Shown: positions 39,301-47,548 of the stretch, piece by piece
How positions within the stretch are numbered: the first letter of the stretch is position 1
How the letters are laid out: every line of letters starts with the position of its first letter
NCBI RefSeq assembly: GCF_042945595.1
Contig: NZ_CP168493.1
Coordinates: 744,001 to 808,000, forward strand
Length of the DNA: 64,000 nucleotides
Direction: 5' to 3'
Origin: Psychrobacillus sp042945595
GTDB taxonomy: Bacteria > Bacillota > Bacilli > Bacillales_A > Planococcaceae
Made by a program: the position numbers and the translations under genes
The notes under the pieces: generated by a model
The model's database searches: none
Seen by the model: the letters and a program-made list of their open reading frames with translations, nothing else
What the model was told of the DNA's origin: nothing

Positions 39301-41654
39301 TATCTGTGATGTTCAAAGTAGTTAATGCAAAAGGCGAAAAAATCGGTGAAGGCCCAGTGACGCTTGAACAAGACGGTAAGTTCTCACTCGACCTTACTAA
39401 CTTAACACTAGGTGAAAACATAGTCACAATCTATGTAAATGATGCAGCTGGAAATAAAGCCGAGCAATCGTTTGAAGTAGCTTACTCTGAACCTGTAGTA
39501 ACACTTTCTGTAAACCCAACGAAACTTGATTTGACTACTGGTGGAACAGCCCAACTTGCAGTTACAGAAACTTCCACACCAGCAACAGGTGGAGCTACGA
39601 ACAAAGACGTAACAGCAGCAGCTACGTACGTTGTAGCAGACGAATCAGTTGCAAAAGTTACGAACGGACTTGTAACTGCAGTGGCAAAAGGCTCCACTAC
39701 GATTACTATTTCTCATGGTGCCAATAAAGTGACTGTAAATGTGACGGTAAAAGATTCTGTAGTTGTAGTACCAGGTGTGACACTGACTGCGAACAACACA
39801 CAGATTGGTTTGGAACCTGGAAAAGAAGCGCAACTAACGATTACAGAAGTAACAACAACTTCAGATGGAAAAACAACGCAAAAAGACGTAACAAAAGCTG
39901 CTACGTATAAAGTGGTGGATAGTAAAGTGGCTTCCGTTACAAATGGTTTAGTAACAGCAAAAAATGAAGGAAGTACAACAATTACCGTTAAATATGGTAA
40001 AAATGAATTAACTGTAAATGTGACAGTTAAAGCACCAGTAGTGACACTGACTGCAAACAAAACAGAACTTAATTTAGATCCAGGAAAAGAAGCACAACTG
40101 ACGATTAAAGAAGTAATAACAGCGGCAGATGGAACAACAAAACAAACAGACGTAACAAAAGCTGCAACGTATAAAGTAGCAGATGGTAAAGTGGTTTCCG
40201 TAACGAATGGTTTAGTAACTGCAAATGCTGCTGGGAAAACAACAATCACCGTTAAACATGGTAAAAATGAGTTAACTGTCAATGTGAATGTGGCCGAACC
40301 AGGTGTGAAACTAACTACAAACAAAACAGACATTGTTCTAGATCCAGGAAAAGAATCCCAAATGACTATTAAAGAAGTAACAACAGGAGCAGATGGAAAA
40401 GAAAAACAGACAGACGTTACAAAATTTGCAACGTATGTAGTAGCAGATGAAAAAGTGGCTTCTGTAAAAAGTGGTTTAGTCATAGCAAAAGCTGCAGGAA
40501 GTACAACAATCACTGTTAAATACGGTAAAAATGAATTAACTGTTAATGTGAAGGTTATAGAACCGCAAGTAACACTAACTACAAACAAAACCGACATTGT
40601 GCTGGAACCAGAAAAAGAATCAAAACTAACGATTAAACAAGTAACAACAACGGCAGATGGAAAAACAAAAGAAGTAGATGTTACAAATTTTGCAACGTAT
40701 ACAGTAGCTGATAGCAAAGTGGCTTCCGTAAGTAGTACTGGTATCGTAAGAGCAGAAGCAGTAGGCGGTACAACAGTCACTGTTAAATACGGTAAAAATG
40801 AGTTGACTGTCAATGTGCAGGTTGCAGAACCAGTAGTTACATTATCTGTAAACAAAACAAAAATTGATTTAGAGCCAGGAAAAGAATTCCAACTGACAGT
40901 TAAAGAACAAACGATATTGTTGGATGGAAAAATAACCGAAAAAAATGTGACAAAAGCGGCTACTTATACAGTTAAAAATGGTAAAGTGGCAACTGTAACG
41001 GATGGTTTAATAAGAGCAAAAGCAGAAGGAACAACAGAGATTACCGTTAAACACGGTAAAAATGAATTAACAGTCAAAGTGAACGTAACAGAACCAGTCA
41101 TGACACTGGATGCAAACGTAACACAACTTGATCTGGAAGTAGGAAATGAAGTACAACTAACGATGAAAGAAGTAACAACAACGGCAGATGGAAAAGTAAC
41201 AGAAAAAGATGTGACTACCGCTGCAACATATAAAGTAGCAGATGCTAAAGTGGCTTCCGTAACAAATGGCTTAGTAAAAGCAAAAGCAGAAGGTAGCACA
41301 ACAATTACTGTTAAATACGGTAAAAATGAAGTAACCATAACCGTGACTGTTGCAGCACCAAAAGTAACATTGGTTACTGACCAAGCGAAACTTGAGTTGA
41401 AACCAGGAAAAGAATCCCAGCTAACTTTGAAAGAAGTAACAACAATGCCAGATGGAACAACATCCGAAAGAGATGTTACAACATCTGCAAATTATACAGT
41501 AGCAAATAGTAAAGTAGCTTCTGTAAGTAACGGTTTAGTAAGAGCAAAAGCAGAAGGAACTACAACAATCACTGTTAAATACGGTAAAAATGAAGTGACA
41601 ATTGAAGTAATCGTTGGAAACCCTTTAATAGTAGGAAAGTTAGAAGTCAACTAA
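36390..41654 (+). CDS. Giant secreted subtilisin-family (S8) protease, tandem paralogue
   Basis: 1754 residues with the same plan as the gene at 30671. The signal peptide ends NVFA, followed by an I9-like propeptide. The S8 domain has Asp225 (VGVVDTGIDYTHPEF), His291 (SHGTHVSGTIAG) and Ser614 (GTSMATPHIAAISAL), plus a PA insert (GKVVLVSRGETAFVDKIDVA), beta domains, and eight Big-type repeats from about residue 1035. The TTG start has AAAGGGGG upstream. The catalytic half has diverged clearly from its twin, whereas the repeat half is almost identical, which points to gene conversion or unequal exchange. Likely roles are extracellular protein degradation or processing of surface proteins. Confidence 0.9.
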   Translation: MKKKKLNKFFSAFLTLIMVFTMLSPMNVFANTGDKLNIQNATNESKIQAEKAINEQLALRNVQATLHEDLQELTGEEEVAVIIHLSENSVALEKGIKELSGKKFTASDASSAERKVNTQQILVEKEMKAKNISIKEGYSFHTVLNGFGAKVKASDLKKILSIQGVTLVEPDEIRYALDSEEESVNVDAVNGNIGEANNTSISHLGIEKVWARGFKGKGIKVGVVDTGIDYTHPEFVGVYKGGKNFVPHDVGGDYSRPRDDNDPYETAPLDRDPNNPNTPVTQAGSTFATSHGTHVSGTIAGIGANEYGISGLSPEVELHVYRVLGAYGSGYTSWVIRGIEAAVEEGMDVINLSLGGPSMSSVTADAFAINNAMLAGTVAAVATGNSGSARGSIGSPATAALGIAVGNSTNPAITETGATLTVKAESYGKSYDLNYMAYKFGAKPGEQLTGEYDLVAVPNVGAPIDYEGLDVNGKVVLVSRGETAFVDKIDVAKKAGAVAVIIHNNAGTGLINSNQGSGFAFITTFDMSLPEGTLLRTALASKPGKISFSNFKNTVSGGDTLSSSSSRGPTNPDFDIKPDVVAPGTNIMSTIPMYGKDVPGADYSGAFGRKSGTSMATPHIAAISALMLQANPTWTPFDVKVSLSNTAKLLNTTTYDVFAQGPGRVQPYEAAFPTVLAYALDSNEIQRKVIAHEKGTVRFGKQSKISTEDISVTKQIRVEDFAKLGGDYTVDVQITKAFAGATVTVNKPTFKLNGSEMIDVTLKAPKTTVTAAAEILGYIYVKGNGKEISLPFAAEFTPNNVKAVGVSSVKVSDYDLSFNSESTKKSSTVSGVLGGTGTTRYGEISVELSDLLNHGDEIGTIYNKAGSFTSGQLSYPINGTYTNGDGNIVKMADGAYSLAIYASNTSGSTWYGDADPEPLFVKSTPATIDTAKSHETVKPEYQFNGTVVDDYINFIKALVAIGYKFDVNEKLSVMFKVVNAKGEKIGEGPVTLEQDGKFSLDLTNLTLGENIVTIYVNDAAGNKAEQSFEVAYSEPVVTLSVNPTKLDLTTGGTAQLAVTETSTPATGGATNKDVTAAATYVVADESVAKVTNGLVTAVAKGSTTITISHGANKVTVNVTVKDSVVVVPGVTLTANNTQIGLEPGKEAQLTITEVTTTSDGKTTQKDVTKAATYKVVDSKVASVTNGLVTAKNEGSTTITVKYGKNELTVNVTVKAPVVTLTANKTELNLDPGKEAQLTIKEVITAADGTTKQTDVTKAATYKVADGKVVSVTNGLVTANAAGKTTITVKHGKNELTVNVNVAEPGVKLTTNKTDIVLDPGKESQMTIKEVTTGADGKEKQTDVTKFATYVVADEKVASVKSGLVIAKAAGSTTITVKYGKNELTVNVKVIEPQVTLTTNKTDIVLEPEKESKLTIKQVTTTADGKTKEVDVTNFATYTVADSKVASVSSTGIVRAEAVGGTTVTVKYGKNELTVNVQVAEPVVTLSVNKTKIDLEPGKEFQLTVKEQTILLDGKITEKNVTKAATYTVKNGKVATVTDGLIRAKAEGTTEITVKHGKNELTVKVNVTEPVMTLDANVTQLDLEVGNEVQLTMKEVTTTADGKVTEKDVTTAATYKVADAKVASVTNGLVKAKAEGSTTITVKYGKNEVTITVTVAAPKVTLVTDQAKLELKPGKESQLTLKEVTTMPDGTTSERDVTTSANYTVANSKVASVSNGLVRAKAEGTTTITVKYGKNEVTIEVIVGNPLIVGKLEVN

Positions 41655-41732
41655 TTTCTAATCCCTTTAATAAAGAACTGACAAAACTCTACAATCTAGT
41701 AGAGAGTAGCGAAAGGTTCATATGATCCAAGA

Positions 41733-41765
41733 CGAAGTAGCCAGCAACTTGGCTACTTCGTTTTT
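41733..41765 (+). terminator. Terminator of the second protease gene
   Basis: An 11-bp perfect stem (CGAAGTAGCCA / TGGCTACTTCG), 6-base loop and TTTTT. Confidence 0.92.
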
Positions 41766-41858
41766 GTTTGATTATTGAACGAGAGCACTTTTGGCAAATG
41801 CGAAAGCACACACCCAATACGGGAGGAATCCACCTGTACGAGAGCGACAAAGGCCCTC

Positions 41859-42347
41859 TTAATTCTTCGCAGGCATATTCTCGCGCAACTTAGTCAACAA
41901 GCGTTCTCGTCTTTTCTTTATGCCTGGAATGGTAATTCCTGCACGTGTTGCTGCTTGTTGTAAAGAGATTCCTTCGACAAAGATCCATAAGATTAGTTCT
42001 CGCTCGTTCGTTGTTAATTTTTCTAATGCTAACGCTAAATCTTCATGTTGGATGCATCTGACTAATGTTTGCTCTACTAGAAATGACAGTTTTTCTTCTT
42101 CTACTGGATTAATTGTTTCTTCTATATGGTTTTCTTTTTTTAATTCGTCCAGAATCGCTCCGTAAATGCACCGGTATGCATACGGGGCGAACTCTCCCCT
42201 CCCCGAATCGAATTTTACCCAAGCTTTCCATAAAGCAATTCTCCCAGCTTGTCTATATAATTCATGATTTTTGTAGATGTTTAATTTTCGGATACATGCA
42301 AAAATCATTGGTTCATATTGTACTAAATGCTCTTCGAATATTGACAC
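41859..42347 (-). CDS. Sigma-70 family RNA polymerase sigma factor
   Basis: 162 residues. The region-2 part is about 10-90 (YEPMIFACIRKLNIYKNHEL, later FAPYAYRCIYGAILDELKK). The region-4 helix-turn-helix is about 105-155 (LTTNERELILWIFVEGISLQ, AATRAGITIPGIKKRRERLL). It is a short sigma factor, with regions 2 and 4 only, resembling small alternative factors of Bacillales rather than a primary sigma. The GTG start has AAAGGA about 9 bases upstream. It is divergent from the ComK homologue at 42620 with 272 bases between, so the two may share control. No anti-sigma gene is next to it. Confidence 0.85.
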   Translation of the reverse strand: MSIFEEHLVQYEPMIFACIRKLNIYKNHELYRQAGRIALWKAWVKFDSGRGEFAPYAYRCIYGAILDELKKENHIEETINPVEEEKLSFLVEQTLVRCIQHEDLALALEKLTTNERELILWIFVEGISLQQAATRAGITIPGIKKRRERLLTKLRENMPAKN

Positions 42348-42619
42348 CGTTCTTTCCTTTGGAGTCGTGCACGATTCAATTATTCCTAGGTAGCCTCAGC
42401 ATAATCGGTCTTCACATCATTTTCCAAAAGCAAAAGAAAGACTACTCTTTGTACAAACATCCTGTTCGATCTAGTAGAATTAGTTGTTTAATATTGGGAA
42501 TGTTAACTAATACATAAAAATAATTCACATAATTACATATTTTCAGTAAATTTAGACTATACAAATATATGCAAGTTTGGTAGTATATATCCATAGTTAA
42601 TGAAAAGGGGGATTTATTT
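42348..42619. promoter_or_regulatory. Divergent promoter region between sigma-factor and comK-like genes
   Basis: AT-rich 272 bases that must hold both promoters. I looked for paired ComK boxes (AAAA-N5-TTTT) and saw no exact match; the AT-rich part at 42515-42560 is the nearest. AAAAGGGGG at 42603-42611 is the ribosome site of the comK-like gene. Confidence 0.45.
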
Positions 42620-43090
42620 TTGAAAAACTGTGATTCGAAATTAATAAACAAACATACTTTAATGCTTGAATCCGTATTTACAGGAGCGTTTAAATCGAAA
42701 ATTATTACAACCCATGGAATCTATTATTCCAAAATGACTGTGAAACAATTGCTCAGTAATGCTTGCATTCTATTCGCTTCTACACTAGAAGGACGCATAC
42801 AAGCAATAAAAAAACTAATGAAATACTTCGTTAAAACGCCTATTCTCATTGATCCAAATGAGATAGGAGCATTTCCAACTAAGTCTTATAAAAACGTCGA
42901 ATGTGTTTGGATTTTCAATCACCATTTTGAAATAGAGTCAACAGGAAAAGGAAAGTCCCAAGTGATATTCAGCAACGGTATGTCCTTTCCAGTAAATGTC
43001 TCCAAAAACGTGCTACTTAAACAACAACAAAGACTACACACCTCAATCGATACTTACCGCCTTATTCACCGTAATTTAGATCATAGATAG
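42620..43090 (+). CDS. comK: ComK-family competence transcription factor
   Basis: 156 residues, a little shorter than B. subtilis ComK (192). Aligned from memory, the shared spine is SKII near the N-terminus, then GR in LEGRIQAIKKLM, PILIDPNEIGAFPTKSYKNV (PIMVDP...FLFPT in ComK), a CVWIFNHHFEIE segment (CGWISHVHVKEF) and VIFSNGMSFPVNVS (VTFSNGKTMELPIS). ComK activates the DNA-uptake genes. The TTG start has AAAAGGGGG 8 bases upstream. Many genomes of this group carry more than one ComK copy, so this could be a secondary one. Missing residues at both ends mean DNA-binding strength is uncertain. Confidence 0.85.
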   Translation: MKNCDSKLINKHTLMLESVFTGAFKSKIITTHGIYYSKMTVKQLLSNACILFASTLEGRIQAIKKLMKYFVKTPILIDPNEIGAFPTKSYKNVECVWIFNHHFEIESTGKGKSQVIFSNGMSFPVNVSKNVLLKQQQRLHTSIDTYRLIHRNLDHR

Positions 43091-43458
43091 GGAACCGACA
43101 AGCCTAAAAAGGTAGATTTTCGCTTAAATGATAAGCTAGATTCAAGGTAAAAATAGCTCTTTGCATTCGCGAAGAGCTTTTTACACGCAAAAGTATTTCC
43201 ATAATATTGCTGAACACGACAACGTACCTAGCAAGCGTGACAACACGCCAAACAGGACAAAACAGAAGCCAAAAGCGACAAAACCTAAAGAGGTGGCTTT
43301 TATGGTGCGTGGGTTTGTGGTTATTAAATTCCTATCTATATAAAAGTTGTTTTTTAATCTGCTTAATCACCTACATACTCAGTTAATAGATTTGAAAAGT
43401 AGTAGAGAAGGCCGCTCTATTGTAAAATAGAATAATATTCAAAAGGAGGAAATTAATT
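43091..43458. other. Intergenic region after comK-like gene
   Basis: Holds the comK terminator near its start and the GGAGG ribosome site of the next gene at 43445-43449. A 60-codon frame at 43161-43343 overlaps the terminator and reads as low-complexity, so I do not call it a gene. Confidence 0.5.
43155..43182 (+). terminator. Terminator of the comK-like gene
   Basis: A 10-bp stem (AGCTCTTTGC / GCGAAGAGCT, one G-T pair), 4-base loop, TTTTT tail. Confidence 0.82.
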
Positions 43459-43881
43459 ATGATGAAAAAAATTGTACAAATAGCATTCGTATTTATTCTT
43501 TTTATTTCAGTTTTGACAATGCATACATTTCAAGCAAGTGCGAGCACCAAAGTGATGTGGGGGAAAACAGAATTAAAGGTAGGTCAAATTGGGAAAGTAA
43601 CTATTTATACAAGCACAAGTTTATGGAAATTAGAAAATGATAATTCTTTGACAAAAATCCGTGATCTGAAAAAAGGGGAAGAGTATCGAGTATATAGCTA
43701 TAAAAGCAATAATAATGGACTGTATGGAGTTGGTGGAGGGGCATTCGTTCAAAAAGATGCTGCAGTTAAGTATGAAACGCCTTCCAAGAGTAAGTTAAAT
43801 CTATTAATACAAGTAAATGGCGGTACTGTGGACAAACCAAAGGAAACAGAAGCTCCATTAGAAGTAATCTCTGTGGAATAG
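43459..43881 (+). CDS. Small secreted protein with SH3-like segment, unknown function
   Basis: 140 residues. The signal peptide ends FQASA (about residue 29). The mature part begins STKVMWGKTELKVGQIGKVT and continues TLWKLEN-like and KKGEEYRVYSYK segments, then GLYGVGGGAFVQKDAAVKYE. That arrangement resembles small beta-barrel (SH3-like) wall-associated domains found in Bacillales secreted proteins. An AAAGGAGG site precedes it. It ends 48 bases before the SDR gene at 43930. No catalytic motif, so a binding role is possible. Confidence 0.7.
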   Translation: MMKKIVQIAFVFILFISVLTMHTFQASASTKVMWGKTELKVGQIGKVTIYTSTSLWKLENDNSLTKIRDLKKGEEYRVYSYKSNNNGLYGVGGGAFVQKDAAVKYETPSKSKLNLLIQVNGGTVDKPKETEAPLEVISVE

Positions 43882-43929
43882 GGCAAACGAATGGGTTCTT
43901 TATTAGTCAATAGAAACGAGGGGAAAGCA

Positions 43930-44826
43930 TTGGGGAATATACTTGTATTAGGTGGTACTCAATTTTTCGGGAAAAAGCTTGTATATAAGCTTTTAGGAAA
44001 TGGGTTGAACGTAACGATAGCAACGCGTGGTCTTAACAAGGATCCATTTGGGGATAAGGTGGAACGTCTAATTATCGACAGAGAGAACAAGTCATCACTA
44101 GAGGAAGCCTTTGCAAATGGGAACTGGGACATCGTATACGATCAATCCTGTCAATCCCCACAGGAAGCATTGGATACAGTAGGTGCTTTAAAAGGGAAGG
44201 CGAAACGGTATATATTTACTTCTACACAAGCAGTTTACGAGTACGGCACGCAGTGGAGAGAAGAAGATTTTATGCCCGAACATTTTTCATTTGACTATAA
44301 AAGTAGAAAGCAATATGTAGGTTATGAGGGTTATCAAGAAGCAAAACGGGCTTCTGAAACGGTATTATTCACGCAAAGTGATTTTGAAGTGGTGGCTGTT
44401 CGTTTTCCGCTTGTTATTGGAAAAGATGATTTTACGGGAAGATTAAAATTTCATGTAGACAAAGTGTTGAATAATGACCAGATAGGAATTGCAAATCCAA
44501 CATGTCGCTATAGCTTTATCCTTTCCGATGAAGCAGCAGAATTTCTATATAAAATTGGCCATTCCTCCTTTTCTGGCACAATTAATCCCGGTTGTGCAGA
44601 AGATATTTCACTAAAAGACCTTGTCGGAAAAATAGAAAATCGCGTAGGGAAATCGGCTAATATTATAAATGATGCACCAGTAGCAAACACATCACCATAT
44701 GCACTTCCAGGTTCATGGTCAATAAATACGGAAAAAGCGAATCGACTAGGCTATCAATTTTCAGATTTACATACAATATTGAATGAGCTGATTGATTATT
44801 ATTTTGCGATTGATCAGGACAAATAA
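43930..44826 (+). CDS. Atypical SDR NAD-dependent epimerase/dehydratase family protein (intact copy)
   Basis: 298 residues from TTG 43930, which has GAGGGG 6 bases upstream; a longer frame from 43891 lacks support. The NAD motif ILVLGGTQFFGKK is at the N-terminus. STQAVYEYGTQWREED, Y-x3-K in GYEGYQEAKRASE and NPGCAEDISLKDL follow. It belongs to the atypical SDR group related to plant CSP41-like proteins, whose substrates are mostly unknown. It is the intact paralogue of the broken gene at 17995, agreeing along the whole length. No pathway partner lies beside it. Confidence 0.82.
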   Translation: MGNILVLGGTQFFGKKLVYKLLGNGLNVTIATRGLNKDPFGDKVERLIIDRENKSSLEEAFANGNWDIVYDQSCQSPQEALDTVGALKGKAKRYIFTSTQAVYEYGTQWREEDFMPEHFSFDYKSRKQYVGYEGYQEAKRASETVLFTQSDFEVVAVRFPLVIGKDDFTGRLKFHVDKVLNNDQIGIANPTCRYSFILSDEAAEFLYKIGHSSFSGTINPGCAEDISLKDLVGKIENRVGKSANIINDAPVANTSPYALPGSWSINTEKANRLGYQFSDLHTILNELIDYYFAIDQDK

Positions 44827-44841
44827 GTTTGGAAAAAAGAA

Positions 44842-44865
44842 TAACCGCTCTATAAAGAGCGGTTA
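44842..44865. terminator. Bidirectional terminator between convergent genes
   Basis: A 9-bp perfect stem (TAACCGCTC / GAGCGGTTA) with a 6-base loop. The minus-strand side is followed by a T-rich tail, so it mainly serves the DUF805 gene. Confidence 0.75.
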
Positions 44866-44871
44866 ACTGTA

Positions 44872-45216
44872 CTATCTTTTAGGATTTGGTCCGTATTTAT
44901 TCTCACTATTCTGTCCATCTTGACACGTAAATACAATTACAATAATAGGACCAACTAGTGGGATTAGATTAAGTAAAAACAACCATCCACTCCGGCCGGT
45001 ATCATGTAATCTTCGAACGGTAACCGCTATAGCTGGAAGCAAAGTTGCTAATGAATAAAGTCCTGTTAATAAAGAAGATATACCTACGATTAACTCCACG
45101 ATTGCAAAAACGATGGAAATGATTATATCGAATAGAATAAACATCCAGTATTCCTTACGTCTTGCTCTTCCTTGAAATCCTACATAATTCTTTAATACTT
45201 TCAAATACCAATACAA
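44872..45216 (-). CDS. DUF805 family membrane protein
   Basis: 114 residues with the DUF805 hallmarks: YWYLKVLKNYVGFQGRARRK near the start, REYW-type residues before the first helix, and LPAIAVTVRRLHDTGRSGWL between helices. It has about three to four membrane segments, and the C-terminus ends NKYGPNP. The TTG start has AGGGGGA upstream. Function is unknown for the family; it stands alone. Confidence 0.85.
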   Translation of the reverse strand: MYWYLKVLKNYVGFQGRARRKEYWMFILFDIIISIVFAIVELIVGISSLLTGLYSLATLLPAIAVTVRRLHDTGRSGWLFLLNLIPLVGPIIVIVFTCQDGQNSENKYGPNPKR

Positions 45217-45929
45217 ACAAAATCCCCCTGAAAATTCTAAGATGTTAACAGCAGTTATTTACTATTACAGGCTAAGTATATCATTTGGATATTCCTTTTT
45301 TAATAGGTAAATAATTCCTTGTGAATTCATCCTTTAGTCTGCCATTTCAATTATAGCTAGAAAAAAATACAATCCAGGAGCTTATTCACTTGCTGGATTG
45401 TTTTATATCGAGGTCAATGAGTGTAAGTGACACGTCCTTGTATTAGAAACAATTATGGAGATCGCGTTTGCAGAACTCTTACAAAAGTATGGTTACGTGA
45501 AAAACCTTATGAGGATATTACAGAACTGATTATAAGTGAGGATTATTGAATTGAAAAAAATACTATACAATAAATGGAAACAAATGACACGTCGCCTTTT
45601 TAACATTTTTTCTATTTTAGTTCATACGTTCCAACAAGTTCAATTGAACTAAGAACAGATTTTGCCATTGAGCAGTTCTTCTTTGTTAATTCGAAGACCT
45701 TATCCATTCTAGATGCGTTAATTTCGAGCACTTCAATGATAAAATGAAGATGCATTTTTTCCACCTTGTTCGCTATCTCCTCATTTCTTTTTACTTCCTT
45801 CACTAATAAGCTTTGTATGTCCCAACCATCAAATGATCAACAGAAGTGAAGTTGCTCAAATAAGGCTAATATGTGACAATAAAACTAAATATCATAAAGA
45901 TGTACGAATCAAGCTAAGGGGATAGAGCA
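45217..45929. other. Intergenic region with two doubtful small ORFs
   Basis: On the plus strand, GTG 45427 to TGA 45549 gives a 40-residue frame (NNYGDRVCRTLTKVWLREKP, then YEDITELIISEDY) that reads like a gene fragment. On the minus strand, 45612-45803 gives 63 residues (MHLHFIIEVLEINASRMDKV) without a clear ribosome site. A weak hairpin (CAATCCAG / CTGGATTG, 45370-45400) with TTTT lies between. None is firm. Confidence 0.35.
45612..45803 (-). CDS. Doubtful small ORF
   Basis: 63 codons from GTG with no good ribosome site. The predicted chain is helical and charged (EEIANKVEKMHLHFIIEVLE), and I recognise no family. It could be a real small protein, a fragment of a larger lost one, or chance. 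Confidence 0.25.
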   Translation of the reverse strand: MKEVKRNEEIANKVEKMHLHFIIEVLEINASRMDKVFELTKKNCSMAKSVLSSIELVGTYELK

Positions 45930-47201
45930 ATGAAAGCCAATAAAGATTTTTTCCGGATAATACCGTTTTTATATGTGGTTATAGGACCAATTTGGATTAT
46001 TGGTACCGATTATTTACTAAGTATTTCTAACCTTTCTCCTGAAAAAGAGCTTTTTGTGGATAAATGCAAAGGGATGTTGTTTGTAATCCTCACAGCTGTA
46101 CTTTTATTTGTCTTGATAAAAAATTTAAGGGACACCAAACAAATCGAAGAAGAAAAAGAGAAGCTCTCGTTGTTAATTGATGCAATGCCCGACTTTGTCT
46201 CATTTAAAGATGGAGAAGGAAAGTGGCAGCAAATAAATAAGTTTGGTGCGGAGTTATTCGAACTGGATGGTATTGATTATAAAGGGAAGACAGATAAAGA
46301 GATGGCGGAGTATACAGATTTCTATCATGATGCTCTGATATACTGTATCGGTACAGACGAAGAGGCATGGAAGGCAGGAAAGATAAGCCGTTGTGAAGAA
46401 ACAATCCCTTTACGAGATGGATCAGCTAAATTTTTCGACGCATTAAAAGTGCCTATTTTTAATACGGACGGTTCGAGAAAAGGATTGGTTGTCATTGGAA
46501 GAGATATTACCTCTTTAAAAGAAGCAGAAAGCAAGTTAAGACAATCGGAAAAAATGTCTGCATTAGGTGAGCTAGCTGCCGGTATTGTACATGAAATACG
46601 AAACCCACTCGCTACTATTCGAGGCTTTATGCAAATGAGTCAAGCAAAAACAATAAACCTTGAAGAGCATACTGATGTGTTGGTGGATGAAATAGATCGG
46701 ATTAATAGTATAGTGAACGAATTATTGATGATTTCGAAACCAACCGATATTGTTTTGATTAACCAAAATGTAAATACCATTGTAAGCGAAGTCGTTCAAT
46801 TGTTTTCGATGGAAGCAACTCAACAAAGCAAGCGATTAAACGTGAGTGACCTGGGACAATTTGATACATATTGCAATGAACATAAATTAAAACAAGTATT
46901 TATAAATATACTGAAAAATGCACTAGAAGCAATCTCTCAAAATGGGGACGTCAACATCACGATATATGAGAAGAATGAGGATTATGTAGCTATTAAGTTT
47001 GAGGATAATGGCTGCGGAATGGAAGAAGCGGATTTACATCACATGGGTGATCCCTTTTACAGCCTAAAAGAAAACGGTATAGGCTTAGGAATGACTGTAA
47101 GCTTTAACATAATCGAAGCACACAAAGGTTCAATCCAAATCAAAAGCGAAGTGAATGTAGGAACAAGTGTAGAGATATTGTTACCTAAGTCGAAACCTTG
47201 A
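45930..47201 (+). CDS. PAS-domain sensor histidine kinase, sporulation-kinase-like
   Basis: 423 residues. Two membrane helices are at about 12-29 and 47-65 with a short external loop, so it is anchored but has little outside domain. The PAS domain is about 75-190 (PDFVSFKDGEGKWQQINKFG). The HisKA phospho-acceptor is His221 in GIVHEIRNPLATIRGFMQMS. The HATPase domain has FINILKNALEAIS (N box), DNGCGM (G1) and ENGIGLGMTV (G2). This plan and the HEIRNPL box match the orphan phosphorelay kinases (KinD/KinE type) of Bacillales. No response regulator is next to it, consistent with feeding Spo0F. Input signal unknown. Confidence 0.88.
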   Translation: MKANKDFFRIIPFLYVVIGPIWIIGTDYLLSISNLSPEKELFVDKCKGMLFVILTAVLLFVLIKNLRDTKQIEEEKEKLSLLIDAMPDFVSFKDGEGKWQQINKFGAELFELDGIDYKGKTDKEMAEYTDFYHDALIYCIGTDEEAWKAGKISRCEETIPLRDGSAKFFDALKVPIFNTDGSRKGLVVIGRDITSLKEAESKLRQSEKMSALGELAAGIVHEIRNPLATIRGFMQMSQAKTINLEEHTDVLVDEIDRINSIVNELLMISKPTDIVLINQNVNTIVSEVVQLFSMEATQQSKRLNVSDLGQFDTYCNEHKLKQVFINILKNALEAISQNGDVNITIYEKNEDYVAIKFEDNGCGMEEADLHHMGDPFYSLKENGIGLGMTVSFNIIEAHKGSIQIKSEVNVGTSVEILLPKSKP

Positions 47202-47264
47202 AAATGTGTCCTTGTGCTAGTAGAAAGTGGTAGGTTCCTGCCAAATTTATCCTCATTTCAGATG

Positions 47265-47301
47265 AGCTGTTCCGGCAATTAATTTGCCGGAGCAGCTTTT
47301 T
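47265..47301 (+). terminator. Terminator of the histidine kinase gene
   Basis: A 14-base stem (AGCTGTTCCGGCAA against TTGCCGGAGCAGCT, one mismatch), short loop, TTTTT. Confidence 0.88.
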
Positions 47302-47336
47302 GGTTTATTAAAAAAGTAATGTTGATCATACGAGCG

Positions 47337-47363
47337 AAATAAATTTTATATTCGACAAAGTAG
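47337..47363 (+). repeat. Copy B of a 27-base dispersed repeat
   Basis: Matches 29774-29800 at 25 of 27 positions. Both copies are intergenic. Confidence 0.55.
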
Positions 47364-47429
47364 GGTAAGTAACAGGCTCTCACTCGATTTGTACCATCAT
47401 CGTTATAAAACCTATTCTGGATGAGCAGC

Positions 47430-47548
47430 AACGGAGTAACTCAGAAAATCTGCGGCGTACCTCAGAAAATCTCGGAGTATCTCAGAAAATCCAAGGAGTA
47501 TTTCAGAAAATACATGGTGTATCTCCAAAATCATGTAATACTCTGATA
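47430..47548 (+). repeat. Degenerate tandem repeat, unit about 20-22 bases
   Basis: Five to six units built on GGAGTAtCTCAGAAAATC, with variation mainly at the unit joints. Units abut directly and there are no spacers of fixed length. Confidence 0.75.

Noticed and set aside
39713..40855. 380-codon minus-strand open frame opposite the second protease
   Set aside because: Same shadow effect in the paralogous repeats; it mirrors the plus-strand repeat period exactly.
43161..43343. 60-residue ORF after the comK-like gene
   Set aside because: It overlaps the terminator of the preceding gene, has no ribosome site and a low-complexity Lys/Thr-rich product.
47430..47548. CRISPR array
   Set aside because: Units adjoin without unique spacers of fixed length, are degenerate, and no cas genes are nearby.
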